Assembly: GCA_034231615.1 (NCBI GenBank) | Contig: CM067298.1 | Span: 63,394,387 to 63,458,386, forward strand | DNA length: 64,000 nucleotides | Direction: 5' to 3' | From: Meghimatium bilineatum | Taxonomy: Eukaryota > Mollusca > Gastropoda > Stylommatophora > Philomycidae | In this document: positions 60,801-64,000 of the stretch, in pieces | Layout of the letters: each line of letters begins with the position of its first letter | How positions within the stretch are numbered: position 1 is the stretch's first letter | The notes under the pieces: generated by a model | The model's input: only the letters and a program-made list of their open reading frames with translations | What the model was told of the DNA's origin: nothing | The model's database searches: none | Made by a program: the position numbers and the translations under genes

Positions 60801-63221
60801 ACACTACCGACTCTGATACACTACCAACTCTAATACACTACCAACTCTAATACACTAGCTCCTGTAATACACTACCAACTCTGATAGACTACCAACTCTG
60901 ATACACTACCAACTCTGATACACTACCAACTATGATACACTACCAACTCTAATACACTAGCTCCTGTAATACACTACCAACTCTGATACACTACCAACTC
61001 TGATACACTACCAACTCTGATACACTACCAACTCTGATACACTACCAACTCTGATACACTACCAACTCTGATACACTACCAACTCTGATACACTACCAAC
61101 TCTGATGCACTACCAACTCTGATACACTACCAACTCTAATACACTAGCTCCTGTAATACACTACCAACTCTGATACACTACCAACTCTAATACACTAGCT
61201 CCTGTAATACACTACCAACTATGATACACTACCAACTCTGATACACTACCAACTCTGATACACTACCAACTCTGATACACTACCCACTCTGATACACTAC
61301 CAACTCTAATACACTAGCTCCTGTAATACACTACCAACTCTGATACACTACCAACTCTAATAAACTAGCTCCTGTAATACACTACCAACTCTGATACACT
61401 ACCAACTCTGATACACTACCAACTCTGATACACTACCAACTCTGATACACTACCAACTCTGATACACTACCAAATCTGATACACTACCAACTCTTATACA
61501 CTACCAACTCTAATACACTACCAACTCTAATACACTACCAACTCTGATACACTACCAACTCTAATACACTAGCTCCTGTAATACACTACCAACTCTGATA
61601 CACTACCAACTCTAATACACTAGCTCCTGTAATACACTACCAACTCTGATACACTACCAACTCTGATACACTACCAACTCTGATACACTACCAACTCTGA
61701 TACACTACCAACTCTGATACACTACCAACTCTGATACACTACCAACTCTAATACACTACCAACTCTAATACACTAGCTCCTGTAATACACTACCAACTCT
61801 GATACACTACCAACTCTGATACACTACCAACTCTGATACACTACCAACTCTGATACACTACCAACTCTAATACACTACCAACTCTAATACACTAGCTCCT
61901 GTAATACACTACCAACTCTGATACACTACCAACTCTGATACACTACCGACTCTGATACACTACCAACTCTGATACACTACCAATTCTGATACACTACCGA
62001 CTCTGATACACTACCAACTCTGATACACTACCAACTCTGATACACTACCAACTCTGATACACTACCAACTCTGATACACTACCAACTCTGATAGACTACC
62101 AACTCTGATACACTACCAACTCTGATACACTACCAACTCTGATACACTACCAACTCTGATACACTACCAACTAAGATACACTACTAACTCTGATACACTA
62201 CCAACTCTGATACACTACCAACTCTGATACACTACCAACTCTGATACACTACCAACTCTGATACACTACCAACTCTGATACACTACCAACTCTGATACAC
62301 TTCCAACTAAGATACACTACCAACTAAGATACACTACCAACTAAGATACACTACCAACTCTGATACACTAACAACTAAGATACACTACCAACTCTGATAC
62401 ACTACCAACTAAGATACACTACCAAGTAAGATACACTACCAACTAAGATACACTACCAACTCTGATACACTACCAACTCTGATACACTACCAACTCTGAT
62501 ACACTACCAACTCTGATACACTACCAACTAAGATACACTACCAACTCTGATACACTACCAACTCTGATACACTACCAACTAAGATACACTACCAACTCTG
62601 ATAGACTACCAACTCTGATAGACTACCAACTCTGATACACTACCAACTCTGATACACTACCAACTCTGATAGACTACCAACTCTGATACACTACCAACTA
62701 AGATACACTACCAACTAAGATACACTACCAACTCTGATACACTACCAACTAAGATACACTACCAACTCTGATACACTACCAACTAAGATACACTACCAAC
62801 TAAGATACACTACCAACTCTGATACACTACCAACTCTGATACACTACCAACTCTGATACACTACCAACTCTGATACACTACCAACTCTGTTACACTACCA
62901 ACTCTGATACACTACCAACTCTGATACACTACCAACTCTAATACACTACCAACTCTGATACACTACCAACTCTGATACACTACCAACTCTGATACACTAC
63001 CAACTCTGATACACTACCAACTAAGGTACACTACCAACTAAGATACACTACCAACTCTGATACACTACCAACTCTGATAGACTACCAACTCTGATACACT
63101 ACCAACTCTGTTACACTACCAACTCTGATAGACTACCAACTCTGATACACTAACATCTAAGATACACTACCAACTCTGATACACTACCGACTCTGATACA
63201 CTACCAACTCTAATACACTAG
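57816..63221. repeat. Second-level duplication of A and B blocks
   Basis: Markers from the first A-B region recur here shifted by 6,069 or 6,086 bp (357 or 358 x 17): 51747 to 57816, 52536 to 58605, 53411 to 59480. A further shift of 2,482-2,499 bp (146-147 x 17) links 58605 to 61104, 59480 to 61979, and 60740 to 63222. The A-then-B order is kept: A at 57.8, B at 59.5, A at 60.7, B at 62.0, A at 63.2 kb. Confidence 0.85.
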
Positions 63222-64000
63222 CTCCTGTAATACACTACCAACTCTGATAGACTACCAACTCTGATACACTACCGACTCTGATACACTACCGACTCTGATA
63301 CACTACCAACTCTAATACACTACCAACTCTAATACACTAGCTCCTGTAATACACTACCAACTCTGATAGACTACCAACTCTGATACACTACCAACTCTGA
63401 TACACTACCAACTATGATACACTACCAACTCTAATACACTAGCTCCTGTAATACACTACCAACTCTGATACACTACCAACTCTGATACACTACCAACTCT
63501 GATACACTACCAACTCTGATACACTACCAACTCTGATACACTACCAACTCTGATACACTACCAACTCTGATACACTACCAACTCTAATACACTAGCTCCT
63601 GTAATACACTACCAACTCTGATACACTACCAACTCTGATACACTACCAACTCTGATACACTACCAACTCTGATACACTACCAACTCTGATACACTACCAA
63701 CTCTGATACACTACCGACTCTGATACACTACCAACTCTGATACACTACCGACTCTGATACACTACCAACTCTGATACACTACCAACTCTGATACACTACC
63801 AACTCTAATACACTAGCTCCTGTAATACACTACCAACTCTGATACACTACCAACTCTAATACACTAGCTCCTGTAATACCCTACCAACTCTGATACACTA
63901 CCAACTCTGATACACTACCAACTCTGATACACTACCAACTCTGATACACTACCAACTCTGATACACTACCGACTCTGATACACTAACAACTCTGATGCAC

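Larger units (their letters stand above)
49957..64000. repeat. 17-bp satellite array, over 14 kb, running off the window
   Basis: The monomer AACTCTGATACACTACC repeats without a break to the last base, about 825 copies. Common variants are AACTAAGATACACTACC, AACTCTAATACACTACC, GACTCTGATACACTACC, AACTATGATACACTACC, AACTCTGATAGACTACC, and the fixed dimer AACTCTAATACACTAGC then TCCTGTAATACACTACC. Rare marker variants lie at exact multiples of 17 bp from one another across the array. 17 is not a multiple of 3, and TGA (plus strand) and TAG (minus strand) appear in every frame within 51 bp, so it is not coding. Its role is unknown. Centromeric, heterochromatic or simple expansion are all possible. 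Confidence 0.97.

Noticed and set aside
49957-64000. Could the 17-bp array encode a repeat protein or be a CRISPR array?
   Set aside because: Every frame meets a stop within 51 bp on both strands. There are no unique spacers between repeats. The genome context is eukaryotic.

Overview
This window looks like intergenic or pericentromeric-type DNA from an animal nuclear genome. It is AT-rich. I could not support any host protein-coding gene, rRNA or functional tRNA in it. Nearly every recognisable piece is a transposable-element relic, a micro- or minisatellite, or satellite DNA. The retroelement mix is of a kind I associate with marine or freshwater invertebrates: I/Jockey LINEs with RNase H, several LINE tails ending in gag-knuckle or C2H2-like motifs, a Penelope-like element, tRNA-derived SINEs, and hAT and pogo MITEs. 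A mollusc (gastropod or cephalopod) is my best guess, from memory of similar element proteins, and it is not proven.

Layout. 0.1-2.3 kb: an I/Jockey-type LINE with a 714-residue open reverse transcriptase-RNase H frame, the best-preserved coding sequence here. 2.5-5.2 kb: two inverted copies of a dispersed repeat (R1). 6.4-7.0 kb: a 48-bp minisatellite joined to a tRNA-derived SINE (S4). 9-20 kb: scattered, mostly 5'-truncated LINE 3' ends on both strands. 20-31 kb: (TA)n tracts, a LINE copy with a 208-residue frame, minisatellites of 50, 43 and 52 bp, and more LINE tails. 31-36 kb: a LINE tail with a terminal zinc-finger relic, a Penelope-like coding fragment, and a 1.08-kb Penelope-like insertion with perfect 70-bp inverted ends and 15-bp flanking direct repeats. 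36-41 kb: a pogo/Tigger-type MITE (TA duplication), a foldback structure, a LINE split by a 282-bp SINE (S1, 12-bp target duplication), and a hAT-type MITE with an exact 8-bp duplication. 41-49 kb: more LINE relics and minisatellites of 31, 42 and 19 bp. 49.7-64.0 kb: an unbroken array of a 17-bp satellite monomer that runs off the window edge and has a nested higher-order structure.

How the parts relate. There is no operon-like logic. The relationships are those of transposable-element biology. Autonomous LINEs with (GAA)n tails share that tail with SINE S1, so one probably mobilised the other. One 43-bp minisatellite is an expansion of the S1 3' end. Several tandem arrays sit directly against the 5' side of retroelement copies. 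The 17-bp satellite keeps perfect 17-bp phase over 13 kb while carrying repeated blocks of about 88, 102, 147 and 357 monomers, which points to repeated unequal exchange or segmental duplication of the array.
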